Counted from the stretch's first letter, positions 8,134 through 16,993 are shown. The stretch is 42,935 bases of DNA from Bacteroidaceae bacterium (GCA_017398805.1 JAFQEZ010000067.1:1-42935); one strand, 5' to 3'. Notes: a model not told the origin generated them from the sequence alone. Numbers and translations are program-made.

Positions 8134-8838
8134 ATGAAAAATTTATTCTATGTTACACTTGCCATGATGCTTATGACAAGCTGTGGTGATGACAACAAGT
8201 CTGATACAAAGGAGAGAGATTCAATAATTCAGAATCGTTTACGCAACATGCAGGGTTTGCATGTAACATTGCCCAGAAAGAATATTGATGAGAACCAGGA
8301 TGTTCCCCAGATAAAGGAGAATAATGTCATGAAAGTCATACTTGGCAAACAGGATAAAATAAAAGTAACAGCCGGTGAATTCAATTGTAAAGAGATTGGT
8401 ATGAAATATGGACTTCCTAAAGATTCTCTTACCGGTGAATATATTGTCGAGCCGGAACATTTGAGGCAAATTGCTAAGGATTTCATCTCCAATAAGCCTA
8501 AGTCGGAAAAATATCCTGCAATGACGAATGTCTCGTACACATTTAATGAATACGATGATGACGGGAAATTTGTGAAAGAACATAGGCTGCCAAGTGGAAA
8601 GCAGTATAGCATAGCCGAGAATCATGTAATATCACTTACCACAGACCGTGGAACAAGCTATTCGTTGTATTTCAAGGTACTGAATGAGTTGTATGCTGCA
8701 TACAATGAGTTGAGGGATGAAATGTCTATAAATGAGTACGGAAAGAAGTTCTCGGAACTTGAGCCTGGTGAACAAGGCTTGATAAATATGTTCTATAAGT
8801 ACAGAATATTCGAGGCTGAACCAACTATAGATGAATAA
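8134..8838 (+). CDS. Lipoprotein with an ExbD-like periplasmic domain
   Basis: This 234-residue protein has a lipoprotein signal peptide ending in LMTSC (C17), so it should be anchored to a membrane by a lipid. The mature part resembles, from memory of the family, the long periplasmic domain of Bacteroidetes ExbD proteins. The clearest stretches are the HVISLTTDRGTSY block, the LNELYAAYNELRDE block and the FEAEP end. ExbD normally has one transmembrane helix with an essential aspartate that couples to the proton gradient; here that helix is replaced by the lipobox signal and no aspartate is left. There is no exbB nearby. An in-frame ATG at 8035 lies inside the DUF1016 remnant, so the start at 8134 is chosen. 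Its role is unknown; it may modulate or mimic the Ton motor. Confidence 0.6.
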   Translation: MKNLFYVTLAMMLMTSCGDDNKSDTKERDSIIQNRLRNMQGLHVTLPRKNIDENQDVPQIKENNVMKVILGKQDKIKVTAGEFNCKEIGMKYGLPKDSLTGEYIVEPEHLRQIAKDFISNKPKSEKYPAMTNVSYTFNEYDDDGKFVKEHRLPSGKQYSIAENHVISLTTDRGTSYSLYFKVLNELYAAYNELRDEMSINEYGKKFSELEPGEQGLINMFYKYRIFEAEPTIDE

Positions 8839-8864
8839 TTCTATTTATTAAAAACCTACAACAT

Positions 8865-8983
8865 GGGGGTGACTAAAAAGTAAATTTCTGTGTTACGTTT
8901 GCCTTCAAAATCCTCATTTACGCTTAGTAAACTGCGGTTTTGAAGCCTGCACAAGCCTTGAACTTTGCTTTTTATTCACCCCC
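8865..8983 (-). repeat. MITE-like repeat, short copy (119 bp)
   Basis: Terminal inverted repeats GGGGGTGACTAAAAAG and, on the other strand, GGGGGTGAATAAAAAG bound the element. Internally CTTCAAAA (8903-8910) pairs with TTTTGAAG (8938-8945) and TTTAC (8917-8921) with GTAAA (8927-8931), so the whole copy can fold into one nested hairpin. Relative to the 277-bp copy at 15601 it is inverted and lacks two internal segments. Confidence 0.8.
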
Positions 8984-8991
8984 AACAAAAA

Positions 8992-9015
8992 GAGGGTGAC
9001 TTTCGGGTCACCCTC
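8992..9015. terminator. Hairpin next to the short MITE-like copy
   Basis: GAGGGTGAC pairs perfectly with GTCACCCTC across six bases. The same type of hairpin (TGACTTTCGGGTCA core) borders the same end of the copy at 15601. It may be part of the element or a terminator for the lipoprotein gene. Confidence 0.5.
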
Positions 9016-9110
9016 AACACTTATCAACAGAAAACATGTTTTCACATTTAATTTTTCTGTATACAAACAGAAAACATTAAATTCGCAAAAGAAAAAAAAG
9101 ATACACGACA

Positions 9111-11222
9111 ATGAAAAGACTGATCATCACTCTACTGCTCGCGCTGCCGCTGATGGCTGTAGCGCAGGAGAAGATAAAGGTTGCCTGCGTGGGCAACAGT
9201 GTTACATACGGTTACGGACACAAGAACCCTGCCGAAACCTCCTACCCCACCCAATTACAGCAGCTGCTCGGCGAGGAGTACGAGGTGCGCAATTTCGGGC
9301 ATTCGGGTGCAACCCTGCTGAACAAGGGACACCGCCCATACACTTCTCTGCCCGAATACAAGGCTGCACTTGAGTTCGCTCCCGACATTATTGTAATTCA
9401 CTTGGGTCTCAACGACACCGACCCTCGCAACTGGCCCAACTACCGCGACGAGTTCTTCGGCGACTATACCGGTATAATCGACAGTTTCAGGAAGGCGCAC
9501 CCAGACGGCAACCCAAAGATTATCGTTTGCCGCATGACACCTATTTTTCATTGGCACCGACGTTTCAAGAGCGGTACACGCGACTGGTATTGGCAGATTC
9601 AGGAGAAGATTGAAGAGATTGCACAGCACGAGAATCTTGAACTTGTCGACCTCAGCCGTTACCTTTACAGCCGTCCCGACCTTATGCCTGATGCACTGCA
9701 CCCCGACGCAGAAGGTGCTGCTATTATTGCAAAGCAGGTATATTCGGCAATAACCGATGATTTCGGCGGACTATCCCTGCCTGCCATATACAGTGATAAC
9801 ATGGTTATACAGCAGAACAAGCCTTTTGTCGTTGCAGGAACAGCCAATGCAGGCAAAGAGGTTGTAGCACGCTTCGGCAAACAGAAGAGAGTAACAACTG
9901 CAGCCGAGGACGGGAGTTGGAAGGTGATGTTCACTCCAATGATGGCCGACGGCGAGAAATACACCATTACCGTTGAATGCGGAAAAGAGAAAGTAAAATT
10001 CAAGAATGTTGTCATTGGAGAAGTGTGGCTCTGCTCGGGACAGTCGAACATGGCATTCATGGTCAAGGAGAGCTCCCACAAGGCACAGAGCCTCGCAAAC
10101 GTGAAAGGCAAGGATATACGCCTCTATGACATGAAGCCGCGCGTATTTACCGACAACATCGAGTGGGACAGCACCAGCCTTGCGGCACTGAACAGGCACG
10201 ACTATTACAGAGCTACAGAATGGCAGCTTCAGGATGAGAAGAACGTCAGTGACTTCTCGGCTGTGGCATATCACTTCGGTGCCATGCTTGCCGACTCTTT
10301 GGGAGTTCCCGTGGGACTTATCTGCAATGCTGTCGGCGGTGCTCCTGCCGAGTCTTTCATCGACCGCAAGACACTGGAGTTCAACCCTACACTTGTAGAC
10401 ATCCTCTACAACTGGCGCGAAAATGACATGATACAGGACTGGTGCCGCGGACGTGCAGCAAAGAACATTGCCAAGAGCACAAACAAGTTGCAACGCCACC
10501 CTTACGAGCCTTGCTACCTCTACGAGACCGGCATTGCGCCTATCGCATGCTACCCCATCAAAGGTGCAATATGGTATCAGGGTGAATCGAACGCGCACAA
10601 TGTAGAGTTGCACGAGACAATATTCCCCACCCTTGTCGACTGTTGGCGCCGCACATGGAATAATCCCGAAATGCCGTTCTACTTTGTTCAGCTGTCAAGC
10701 ATCAAACGCCCCTCGTGGCCGCACTTCCGCGACTCACAGCGCCGTATGGCCGACTCAATACCATTCTGCGACTTTGCCGTATCGAGCGACAAGGGACACC
10801 CTACCGATGTACATCCCAAGGAGAAAGCACCGGTGGGCGAACGTCTTGCACGTCTTGCACTGAACCAAACATACGGTATGGAACATGTTGCCCAGCACGG
10901 ACCTACTCCTGCCAGGGCCTTCAGTTTCAGTGGCAAGACTGTAATCGAATTCAGCGATGCCAATGAACTGATGACAAGCGACGGTGCCCCCCTGCGCGGC
11001 CTTGAGATTGCCGGCAAGACAGGCGGATTCACTGCTGTAGATTTTGAGAAACAGGCTACAATAAAAGGCAACCGCATAATCATTGAAGGCGAAGCACACC
11101 GCATACGTTACGGCTGGAGACCGTTTACCGACGCCAATCTTGTAAATGAGACAGGCCTGCCTGCAAGCACATTCGAGATTGAGGCAAGCACACCGTCAAG
11201 AAAACACAGAAACAGCTGGTGA
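9111..11222 (+). CDS. Two-domain sialate O-acetylesterase (SGNH plus SASA)
   Basis: This 703-residue secreted enzyme should remove O-acetyl groups from sialic acids so that sialidases can act. Residues 1-19 are a signal peptide (cleavage after AVA-Q). The N-terminal SGNH domain (20-215) has GNS with S30, GLND with N101 and DALH with D194/H197. The C-terminal domain is of the sialate O-acetylesterase family: CSGQSNM (308-314) with nucleophile S312, an IWYQGESN block and a DVHP motif. Two active-looking esterase domains on one chain recall the NanS/EstA enzymes of Tannerella and Bacteroides. It carries no sorting tail, unlike the sialidase at 417. Context with a sialidase and another SGNH esterase supports the sialic-acid role. 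Confidence 0.9.
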   Translation: MKRLIITLLLALPLMAVAQEKIKVACVGNSVTYGYGHKNPAETSYPTQLQQLLGEEYEVRNFGHSGATLLNKGHRPYTSLPEYKAALEFAPDIIVIHLGLNDTDPRNWPNYRDEFFGDYTGIIDSFRKAHPDGNPKIIVCRMTPIFHWHRRFKSGTRDWYWQIQEKIEEIAQHENLELVDLSRYLYSRPDLMPDALHPDAEGAAIIAKQVYSAITDDFGGLSLPAIYSDNMVIQQNKPFVVAGTANAGKEVVARFGKQKRVTTAAEDGSWKVMFTPMMADGEKYTITVECGKEKVKFKNVVIGEVWLCSGQSNMAFMVKESSHKAQSLANVKGKDIRLYDMKPRVFTDNIEWDSTSLAALNRHDYYRATEWQLQDEKNVSDFSAVAYHFGAMLADSLGVPVGLICNAVGGAPAESFIDRKTLEFNPTLVDILYNWRENDMIQDWCRGRAAKNIAKSTNKLQRHPYEPCYLYETGIAPIACYPIKGAIWYQGESNAHNVELHETIFPTLVDCWRRTWNNPEMPFYFVQLSSIKRPSWPHFRDSQRRMADSIPFCDFAVSSDKGHPTDVHPKEKAPVGERLARLALNQTYGMEHVAQHGPTPARAFSFSGKTVIEFSDANELMTSDGAPLRGLEIAGKTGGFTAVDFEKQATIKGNRIIIEGEAHRIRYGWRPFTDANLVNETGLPASTFEIEASTPSRKHRNSW

Positions 11223-11235
11223 TAGGTATATTACC

Positions 11236-11281
11236 AACCATAATTAGGGTCATATCAATTGATATGACCCTAATTATGGTT
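11236..11281. terminator. 46-bp perfect palindrome after the esterase gene
   Basis: From 11236 to 11281 the sequence is its own reverse complement, with AATT at the centre and no mismatch. There is no T-run. It probably ends transcription or protects the transcript end, but it could be a protein-binding site. Confidence 0.6.
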
Positions 11282-11698
11282 AGCCACTTTAGTCCCTTTA
11301 AAGCCGCGCGCAAAAAACGCGTAGACGTCATTTTGAGCTAAGCGAAAAATCTCAATCAACATTACACTTTGCACTTTAATCTTTTTTAATACCCCTCAGC
11401 CTGCGGCACCTGGATTGCTCCCCTGTTTTACCTTAGATTTGCGCAAGATAAAAAAGATAAAGTAGAATGATTATATTTGCCTATGATGTTTAACTGATGT
11501 AAAGGAAGGCGGAGAGTGAACCAACCTCTGTCATGGTAAACAGGACCTTTCCTCTATTTGGTCTCTTCGCCTTGCTTGAACCCAGACCTGTATAGGGGAG
11601 GTGCCGTAGGCGGAGGGGGATTTCTTTGCTCTTTTGGGCACCCACAAGGGATGCCCCTACGGCTACAGTTTTCCACTTTCCACTTTCAGTTTTCAACT
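11282..11698. other. Intergenic region with dispersed repeat fragments
   Basis: No gene was found. It holds a half copy of the TCATTTTGAGC...AAATCTC repeat (11326-11353), a fragment of the CTGCGGCACCTGGATTGCTC family (about 11400-11425), and a REP hairpin GGGCACCC...GGGATGCCC (11636-11660). Purine/pyrimidine-rich CACTTTC filler follows, up to the kbl stop. Confidence 0.6.
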
Positions 11699-12889
11699 TT
11701 ACTTTATCACTCCCAGTTCCTTACCTACCTTGATGAAGGCATTGATTGCCTTGTCGAGATGCTCTTGCTCATGAGCAGCAGAGAGCTGGACACGGATGCG
11801 AGCCTCGCCCTTTGGAACAACAGGATAATAGAAACCTGTGACGAAGATACCCTCCTGGGCCATCTTCTGCGCAAACACCTGAGAAAGCGGAGCATCGTAG
11901 AGCATCACAGCACAGATAGCCGACTGTGTAGGCTTGATATCGAAACCTGCAGCAAGCATCTTCTCGCGGAAGTAGTTGACGTTGTTCTGCAATTTTGTAT
12001 GAAGTTCGTCACTCTCGGCAAGCATCTTGAACACCTCGATAGATGCGCCAACCACTGAAGGCGGCAATGAGTTGGAGAAGAGATAAGGACGTGAGCGCTG
12101 ACGCAACATGTCGATAATCTCCTTGCGGCCTGTCGTGAAACCGCCCACAGCACCACCGAACGCCTTACCGAGTGTACCGGTGAATATATCTATGCGGCCA
12201 TAGCAACCGAACTGCTCGGCAACACCGTGTCCTGTTGCGCCCACTACACCGGCAGAGTGACTCTCGTCGACCATTACAAGAGCATCGTACTTCTCGGCAA
12301 GGTCGCATATCTTGTCCATTGGAGCCACATTGCCGTCCATTGAGAACACACCGTCGGTAACAATGATGCGGTAGCGCTGCGCCTGAGCCTCTTGCAGACA
12401 ACGCTCAAGGTCGGCCATGTCGGCATTCGCATAGCGGTAGCGCTGGGCCTTGCACAGACGCACACCGTCAATGATTGATGCGTGGTTCAGAGAGTCCGAA
12501 ATGATTGCATCCTCAGCAGTAAAGAGAGGCTCAAAAAGACCTCCGTTGGCATCGAAACAAGCCGCATAAAGGATTGTATCCTCGGTTTTGAAATAGTCGG
12601 CAATAGCCTTCTCAAGAGTCTTGTGATAATCCTGTGTACCACAGATGAAGCGCACCGACGACATTCCGTAGCCGCGTGCCTCCATAGCCTCCTCGGCAGC
12701 CTTCATCAGGCGTGGGTTGTTCGACAGACCAAGATAGTTGTTGGCGCAGAAGTTCAGCGCTTTTGAACCATCCTCGAGGGTAATCTCGGCAAACTGCTGC
12801 GACGCAATGTTACGCTCTCTCTTGTACAAACCGGCCTCATCGATGGCAGCCAGTTCATTCTGCAAATGTTGTTGGAATTTACCGTACAT
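11699..12889 (-). CDS. kbl: Glycine C-acetyltransferase (2-amino-3-ketobutyrate CoA ligase)
   Basis: This PLP enzyme of 396 residues cleaves 2-amino-3-ketobutyrate with CoA to glycine and acetyl-CoA, the second step of threonine breakdown. The alpha-oxoamine synthase fold is complete: H136 stacks on the cofactor, VDESHSAG carries D208 and H211, and the PLP lysine is K242 in TGTLGKAFGG. Length equals the E. coli enzyme. It is divergent from the threonine dehydrogenase gene at 13084, which makes the ketobutyrate, so the two share a regulatory gap of about 190 bases. Related acyltransferases such as 8-amino-7-oxononanoate synthase are less likely, given the FCANNYLGLSNNP start region and the partner gene. 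Confidence 0.93.
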   Translation of the reverse strand: MYGKFQQHLQNELAAIDEAGLYKRERNIASQQFAEITLEDGSKALNFCANNYLGLSNNPRLMKAAEEAMEARGYGMSSVRFICGTQDYHKTLEKAIADYFKTEDTILYAACFDANGGLFEPLFTAEDAIISDSLNHASIIDGVRLCKAQRYRYANADMADLERCLQEAQAQRYRIIVTDGVFSMDGNVAPMDKICDLAEKYDALVMVDESHSAGVVGATGHGVAEQFGCYGRIDIFTGTLGKAFGGAVGGFTTGRKEIIDMLRQRSRPYLFSNSLPPSVVGASIEVFKMLAESDELHTKLQNNVNYFREKMLAAGFDIKPTQSAICAVMLYDAPLSQVFAQKMAQEGIFVTGFYYPVVPKGEARIRVQLSAAHEQEHLDKAINAFIKVGKELGVIK

Positions 12890-12928
12890 GTTATTTTCGT
12901 TTAGAGTTTGTTAAATCATACACTATCG

Positions 12929-12959
12929 CAAATGTACCCTTTTATAAAAAAAAACACAA
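12929..12959 (-). promoter_or_regulatory. Promoter of kbl
   Basis: Read on the minus strand, TTG, 20 bases, TACATTTG matches the Bacteroidetes -33/-7 pattern. It lies 40-70 bases before the kbl start. Confidence 0.6.
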
Positions 12960-13083
12960 CACTTGCTATATTTTTTTAACATAAAAAAAGTGCCATACCT
13001 TATGTATGTTTCAAAAATAAAAGTAACTTTGGAAGTTAGAACTCCAAAAGATAGAGAAACGACATTACACATTATATATAATT

Positions 13084-14040
13084 ATGAAAAACGTACTTGT
13101 TATTGGTTCTACCGGACAGATAGGTTCGGAGCTTACAATGAAGTTACGCAACATGATTCCCGACGGCAATATTGTTGCAGGTTACATCCCAGGTGCTGAG
13201 CCCAAAGGCATTCTGCTTGAGAGCGGCCCCGCCGAGGAGGCAAACGTAAAGAATGCGCAGCAGCTTGCCGACATTGTAGAGAAATACAAGATTGATACCA
13301 TATATAACCTTGCGGCACTTCTCTCGGCCGTTGCCGAGGCAAAACCGCTGCTCGCATGGGACATACAGATGAACGGCCTCATCAACATACTTGAGATTGC
13401 CCGCGAAAAGAAGTGCGCAGTCTTCACCCCAAGTTCAATAGGTTCGTTCGGCCCTAACACCCCTGCCGACAATACCCCACAGGACACAATACAGCGTCCG
13501 CGCACAATGTATGGTGTAACAAAGGTTGCCACAGAGCTGCTCAGCGACTACTACTTCATCAAGTACGGAGTCGACACACGATCGGTGCGTTTCCCGGGTC
13601 TCATCTCCAACGTGACACTCCCCGGTGGCGGTACAACTGACTACGCTGTGGAAATCTATTACGCAGCCGTAAAGGGCGAGGAGTTTGCATGCCCCATCCA
13701 GGCAGGCACATTCATGGATATGATGTATATGCCCGACGCATTGAAGGCTGCTGTGGATATCATGAACGCCGACCCCTCGCGCCTCGTTCACCGCAACGCA
13801 TTCAACGTGGCATCAATGAGTTTCGACCCGGAGATTATCAAGGCATCCATACAGAAGTACATCCCCGACTTCAAAATGCACTACGAGTTTGACCCTGTGC
13901 GTCAGGCAATCGCCGACTCATGGCCCAACAAGCTCGACGACTCATGCGCACGCAACGAGTGGGACTGGAAACCCAGTTACGATCTTGACACAATGACACA
14001 GGACATGATAAAGACCCTTCGCGAAAAGTTCGGGAAATAG
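13084..14040 (+). CDS. tdh: L-threonine 3-dehydrogenase, short-chain (SDR) type
   Basis: This 318-residue NAD-dependent enzyme oxidises L-threonine to 2-amino-3-ketobutyrate, the substrate of kbl. It belongs to the extended SDR/epimerase-like class of threonine dehydrogenases, not the zinc-dependent class. The Rossmann motif GSTGQIG (8-14) and the catalytic YGVTK (Y143, K147) are intact, with TPSSIG at 115-120 supplying the serine. The length is normal for the class. A possible -7 box TAACTTTG stands at 13024-13031. The head-to-head arrangement with kbl strongly supports the assignment over a generic epimerase. Confidence 0.92.
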   Translation: MKNVLVIGSTGQIGSELTMKLRNMIPDGNIVAGYIPGAEPKGILLESGPAEEANVKNAQQLADIVEKYKIDTIYNLAALLSAVAEAKPLLAWDIQMNGLINILEIAREKKCAVFTPSSIGSFGPNTPADNTPQDTIQRPRTMYGVTKVATELLSDYYFIKYGVDTRSVRFPGLISNVTLPGGGTTDYAVEIYYAAVKGEEFACPIQAGTFMDMMYMPDALKAAVDIMNADPSRLVHRNAFNVASMSFDPEIIKASIQKYIPDFKMHYEFDPVRQAIADSWPNKLDDSCARNEWDWKPSYDLDTMTQDMIKTLREKFGK

Positions 14041-14056
14041 AACAAAAAACAAATAA

Positions 14057-14082
14057 GGTGGGTGGCTTAAAAGTCACCCACC
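14057..14082 (+). terminator. Hairpin after tdh
   Basis: GGTGGGTG pairs with CACCCACC across ten bases. There is no strong T-run, so it is a weak intrinsic terminator or a processing hairpin. Confidence 0.5.
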
Positions 14083-14115
14083 AATACTACTGCAGTGTCA
14101 CTATCATTTTAAAGA

Positions 14116-15561
14116 ATGAAGATATATACATTGGATACGGTTAAAGAACTTATTACTTGTGAGAGTCAAACAGTTGAGTTCAAGAAATCTACGGGGCAGT
14201 TGGAACGTGGAATGGAAACGATATGTGCTTTCCTCAATGGAGAGGGAGGCACTGTCCTTTTTGGAGTACATGACAGTGGAAAGATATTGGGGCAAGATGT
14301 AGCAGATACGACCAAAAGGGATATTGCCAACGCCATTAACCGCATTGAACCACAAGCTGAAGTTCAAATAAGCTATGTTCCATTACCGGATTCAGACAAA
14401 CAGATAATAACATTACATGTAGAAGAATCAAGATACGAAAGACCTTTTACTTATAAGGGGTGTCCGTATCACCGCATAGAGAGTGTTACCACTACTATGC
14501 CACAAGCGGTGTATAATGATTTACTGATGGCTCGTGACGGGCACAAATACCGTTGGGAGAAATTAGAGGATAAGGATTTGTCTTTGAAAGACCTTGACGA
14601 GAATGAGATTCTTAAAACCGTCCGTCTTGGTATCAATGCCGGCCGTTTACCGGAGAACACAGGCAATGATATTCCGGCCATTCTTGAGAAATTCGGTCTT
14701 ATGAGCAATGGTGTTCTCAACAATGCTGCAATGGTACTGTTTGCCAATCCCGATACATTCGGATATACCCAATGCTTATTGCGTTTAGCCCGTTTCAGAG
14801 GAACCGACAAAACTGAATTTATCGATAGCCAACGAATACAAGGTAATATTTTCCTGCTATTTGATGCAGCAATGGCGTTTATATTCAAGCATCTTTCATT
14901 ATCAGGAAAGATAGAGGGTTTTGAAAGAGAAGAACAACTGACAATACCATATAAGGCCATAAGGGAGGGTGTTATAAACTCACTGTGCCATAGATGTTAC
15001 AGAGAGCCCGGTGGCTCTGTAGGTATTGCCATCTACGATGACCGTGTAGAGATTGAAAATCCGGGAACATTGCCAAAAGGCTGGAATTTGGACAAGTTGT
15101 TGTCAGAACATGAATCCCAACCACAGAATCCGATTATTGCAAATGTACTATACAAGCGTAAGGTTTTGGAAAGTTGGGGACGAGGTATCAACCTTATTAT
15201 GAATGAATGCAAGAATGCCAATCTGCCCAAACCGGAGTTTGAAGCATCCGGCAACTCCATAAAATTGGTATTCCGTTATGCATCTATCAACAACCCGACA
15301 AGTACCGACCAAGCAACCGACCAAGCAACCGACCAAGCAACCGACCAAGTTCTGCGATTAGTGTCACTGTTGAATGGGAAACACTTGTCAATAAAACAAA
15401 TAATGAAAGAAATTGGACTTAGCCATAGACATACATTCAGGACAAATTATCTGCATCCTGCTTTGAAAAACGGCTATATAGTACCCGATTATCCGGAACA
15501 ACCAAATCATCCAAGACAAAAATACAGTCTAACAGAAAAAGGTAAAACATTACTCAAATAA
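14116..15561 (+). CDS. AlbA_2 (Schlafen-like)/GHKL ATPase family protein with C-terminal winged helix
   Basis: This 481-residue protein is of the type often labelled putative transcriptional regulator or RecG-related. The N-terminal AlbA_2 domain (about 8-130) has EFKKSTG and FLNGEGGTVLFGV. The central part (about 250-390) is a GHKL-like ATPase (HATPase_c_4) with REGVINSLCHR, VEIENPG and SWGRGINLI. Residues 398-412 are a linker of four near-identical ATDQ units, encoded by a 12-base tandem repeat at about 15303-15349. A winged-helix domain (about 415-481) ends in YSLTEKGKTLLK. The biochemical role is not settled; DNA or RNA binding coupled to ATP is inferred. It is a single gene, closed by the hairpin at 15569. 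Confidence 0.8.
   Translation: MKIYTLDTVKELITCESQTVEFKKSTGQLERGMETICAFLNGEGGTVLFGVHDSGKILGQDVADTTKRDIANAINRIEPQAEVQISYVPLPDSDKQIITLHVEESRYERPFTYKGCPYHRIESVTTTMPQAVYNDLLMARDGHKYRWEKLEDKDLSLKDLDENEILKTVRLGINAGRLPENTGNDIPAILEKFGLMSNGVLNNAAMVLFANPDTFGYTQCLLRLARFRGTDKTEFIDSQRIQGNIFLLFDAAMAFIFKHLSLSGKIEGFEREEQLTIPYKAIREGVINSLCHRCYREPGGSVGIAIYDDRVEIENPGTLPKGWNLDKLLSEHESQPQNPIIANVLYKRKVLESWGRGINLIMNECKNANLPKPEFEASGNSIKLVFRYASINNPTSTDQATDQATDQATDQVLRLVSLLNGKHLSIKQIMKEIGLSHRHTFRTNYLHPALKNGYIVPDYPEQPNHPRQKYSLTEKGKTLLK
15303..15349 (+). repeat. 12-base in-frame tandem repeat (ATDQ linker)
   Basis: The unit CCGACCAAGCAA is repeated about four times. Because 12 is a multiple of three, slippage would change linker length but not the reading frame. 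Confidence 0.85.
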
Positions 15562-15568
15562 CCAACAA

Positions 15569-15594
15569 GAGGATGACTTTCGGGTCATCCTCTT
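15569..15594 (+). terminator. Terminator of the AlbA_2/ATPase gene
   Basis: AGAGGATGAC pairs with GTCATCCTCT across TTTCGG, followed by TTT. The next base pairs lead straight into the MITE-like element at 15601. Confidence 0.7.
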
Positions 15595-15600
15595 TGGGTT

Positions 15601-15877
15601 GGGGGTGAATAAAAAGCAAAGTTCAAGGCTTGTGCAAGTGAGCTAAACATAAAGTTTACTTTAATGTTTTTCAGCGAACGAAGCCAAGGCTCGCCGCAGG
15701 CAGTGCGCTTGTGCAGGCTTCAAAACCGCAACCGACGCTGTAATGCGAGAGCAGAGAATGCTTGTATTCTATGCCGAGCTACGAGGAGGAAAAGCCACTT
15801 TGTGGGTTAATTTACTAAGCGTAAATGAGGATTTTGAAGGCAAACGTAACACAGAAATTTACTTTTTAGTCACCCCC
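15601..15877 (+). repeat. MITE-like repeat, full copy (277 bp)
   Basis: It is bounded by near-perfect terminal inverted repeats: GGGGGTGAATAAAAAGCAAA at the left, and on the complement GGGGGTGACTAAAAAGTAAA from the right. Copies or fragments stand at 1-256, 8865-8983 and 35913-36023. An open frame inside it starting MREQRMLVFYAELRGGK occurs in two copies, but it is repeat sequence with no further support. No transposase is encoded, so it would be non-autonomous. Confidence 0.8.
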
Positions 15878-15912
15878 TTGTTGTCGGGGGTAATAAAAGT
15901 TTTTCTTAACCA

Positions 15913-16893
15913 TTACTTCGACAGTTCAAGCATGCGCACAATAGGCCTCTTTGCATCTTCGCGGATTGACTCATCGAGTTCTACCGCAGGCCACTCATAC
16001 TTGAGGGTATTATAAAGCTTCTCAAGGGTATTCAGGCGCATATATGCACACTCGTTGCAGGCACAAGGGCCTGTCATCGGGGGTACAGGAATGAAACTCT
16101 TTTCGGGACAGCGCTTCTGCATCTCGTGCAGGATACCGCTCTCGGTTGCAACGATGAACTCCTTTGCTTCGCTCTTCTCGGCATATGAGAGAATAGCGGC
16201 TGTAGAGCCTATGAAGTCGGCAAGCGCAAGCACACCGCTCTTGCATTCGGGATGCGCAAGAACCTTTGCATCGGGGTGAGTGCTGCGCAACTCCACAATC
16301 TTCTCTATCGAGAACTGCTCATGTACATGGCATCCGCCGTTCCAGAGAAGCATATTGCGGTGAGTCACAGCATTGAGGTAACCGCCAAGATTCTTGTCGG
16401 GCGCAAAAATTATCTTCTCGTCCTTTGGAAAACTCTCCACCACGGCACGCGCATTAGTAGATGTCACTACAATGTCGGTCAAAGCCTTAACCGCAGCCGA
16501 AGTATTGACATATGCAACCACCTTGTAACCCGGATGTTCTTCCTTGAACTTCGCAAGTTCCTCGGCCGGACAACTCTCGGCAAGCGAGCAACCTGCATTC
16601 AGGTCGGGAATAAGCACCAGTTTGTCGGGCGAAAGAATCTTGTTTGTCTCGGCCATGAAGTGCACTCCGCACATCACAATAATGTCGGCAGTTGTCTTCT
16701 CGGCAAGCTGGGCAAGAGCAAGACTGTCGCCTACAAAATCCGCTACATCCTGCACCGCACCGTCGGTATAATAGTGCGCAAGCACCACTGCATTCTTCTC
16801 CTCACACAAGCGACGGATTTCGGCTCTGAGGTCAACCCCGTCGGGTACGGGTTCGTCTATGTACCCTTTTTCTATCCATTCCTGCTTTACCAT
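15913..16893 (-). CDS. nadA: Quinolinate synthase
   Basis: NadA condenses iminoaspartate with dihydroxyacetone phosphate to quinolinate in de novo NAD synthesis, using a [4Fe-4S] cluster. The 326-residue length matches the family. Cluster ligands are probably C102 in NAGCSLAE, C188 in NGGCHVHE and one of C277/C279/C282 in GPCACNEC. Other landmarks are LAHYYTDGAVQD (38-49) and MAETNKIL. No nadB or nadC is adjacent. Upstream on the minus strand there is a TATCTTCG box. Function and start are clear. Confidence 0.95.
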   Translation of the reverse strand: MVKQEWIEKGYIDEPVPDGVDLRAEIRRLCEEKNAVVLAHYYTDGAVQDVADFVGDSLALAQLAEKTTADIIVMCGVHFMAETNKILSPDKLVLIPDLNAGCSLAESCPAEELAKFKEEHPGYKVVAYVNTSAAVKALTDIVVTSTNARAVVESFPKDEKIIFAPDKNLGGYLNAVTHRNMLLWNGGCHVHEQFSIEKIVELRSTHPDAKVLAHPECKSGVLALADFIGSTAAILSYAEKSEAKEFIVATESGILHEMQKRCPEKSFIPVPPMTGPCACNECAYMRLNTLEKLYNTLKYEWPAVELDESIREDAKRPIVRMLELSK

Positions 16894-16922
16894 GGTTCTC
16901 TTTGATTTTTCTTGAAACTACG

Positions 16923-16930
16923 CGAAGATA
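16923..16930 (-). promoter_or_regulatory. -7 box of nadA
   Basis: TATCTTCG on the minus strand, 30 bases before the start, is the TAnnTTCG variant also seen before the genes at 25397 and 28783. TTTA is at 19-base spacing. Confidence 0.45.
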
Positions 16931-16993
16931 ATAAAAAATCACGCACATTTAAACTTTATCGGCAGTTATAACCTTTTATAACATTAGGAAGCG

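Noticed and set aside
9771-10613. 280-residue minus-strand frame
   Set aside because: Antisense shadow of the sialate O-acetylesterase, whose motifs are unambiguous.
11490-11696. 68-residue minus-strand frame before kbl
   Set aside because: It is made of REP and CACTTTC filler sequence and has no support as a gene.
15743-16015. 90-residue frame starting MREQRMLVFYAELRGGK
   Set aside because: It lies mostly within the MITE-like repeat, runs past its end into unrelated DNA overlapping nadA, and the same words at 1-256 are not kept open to the same end.
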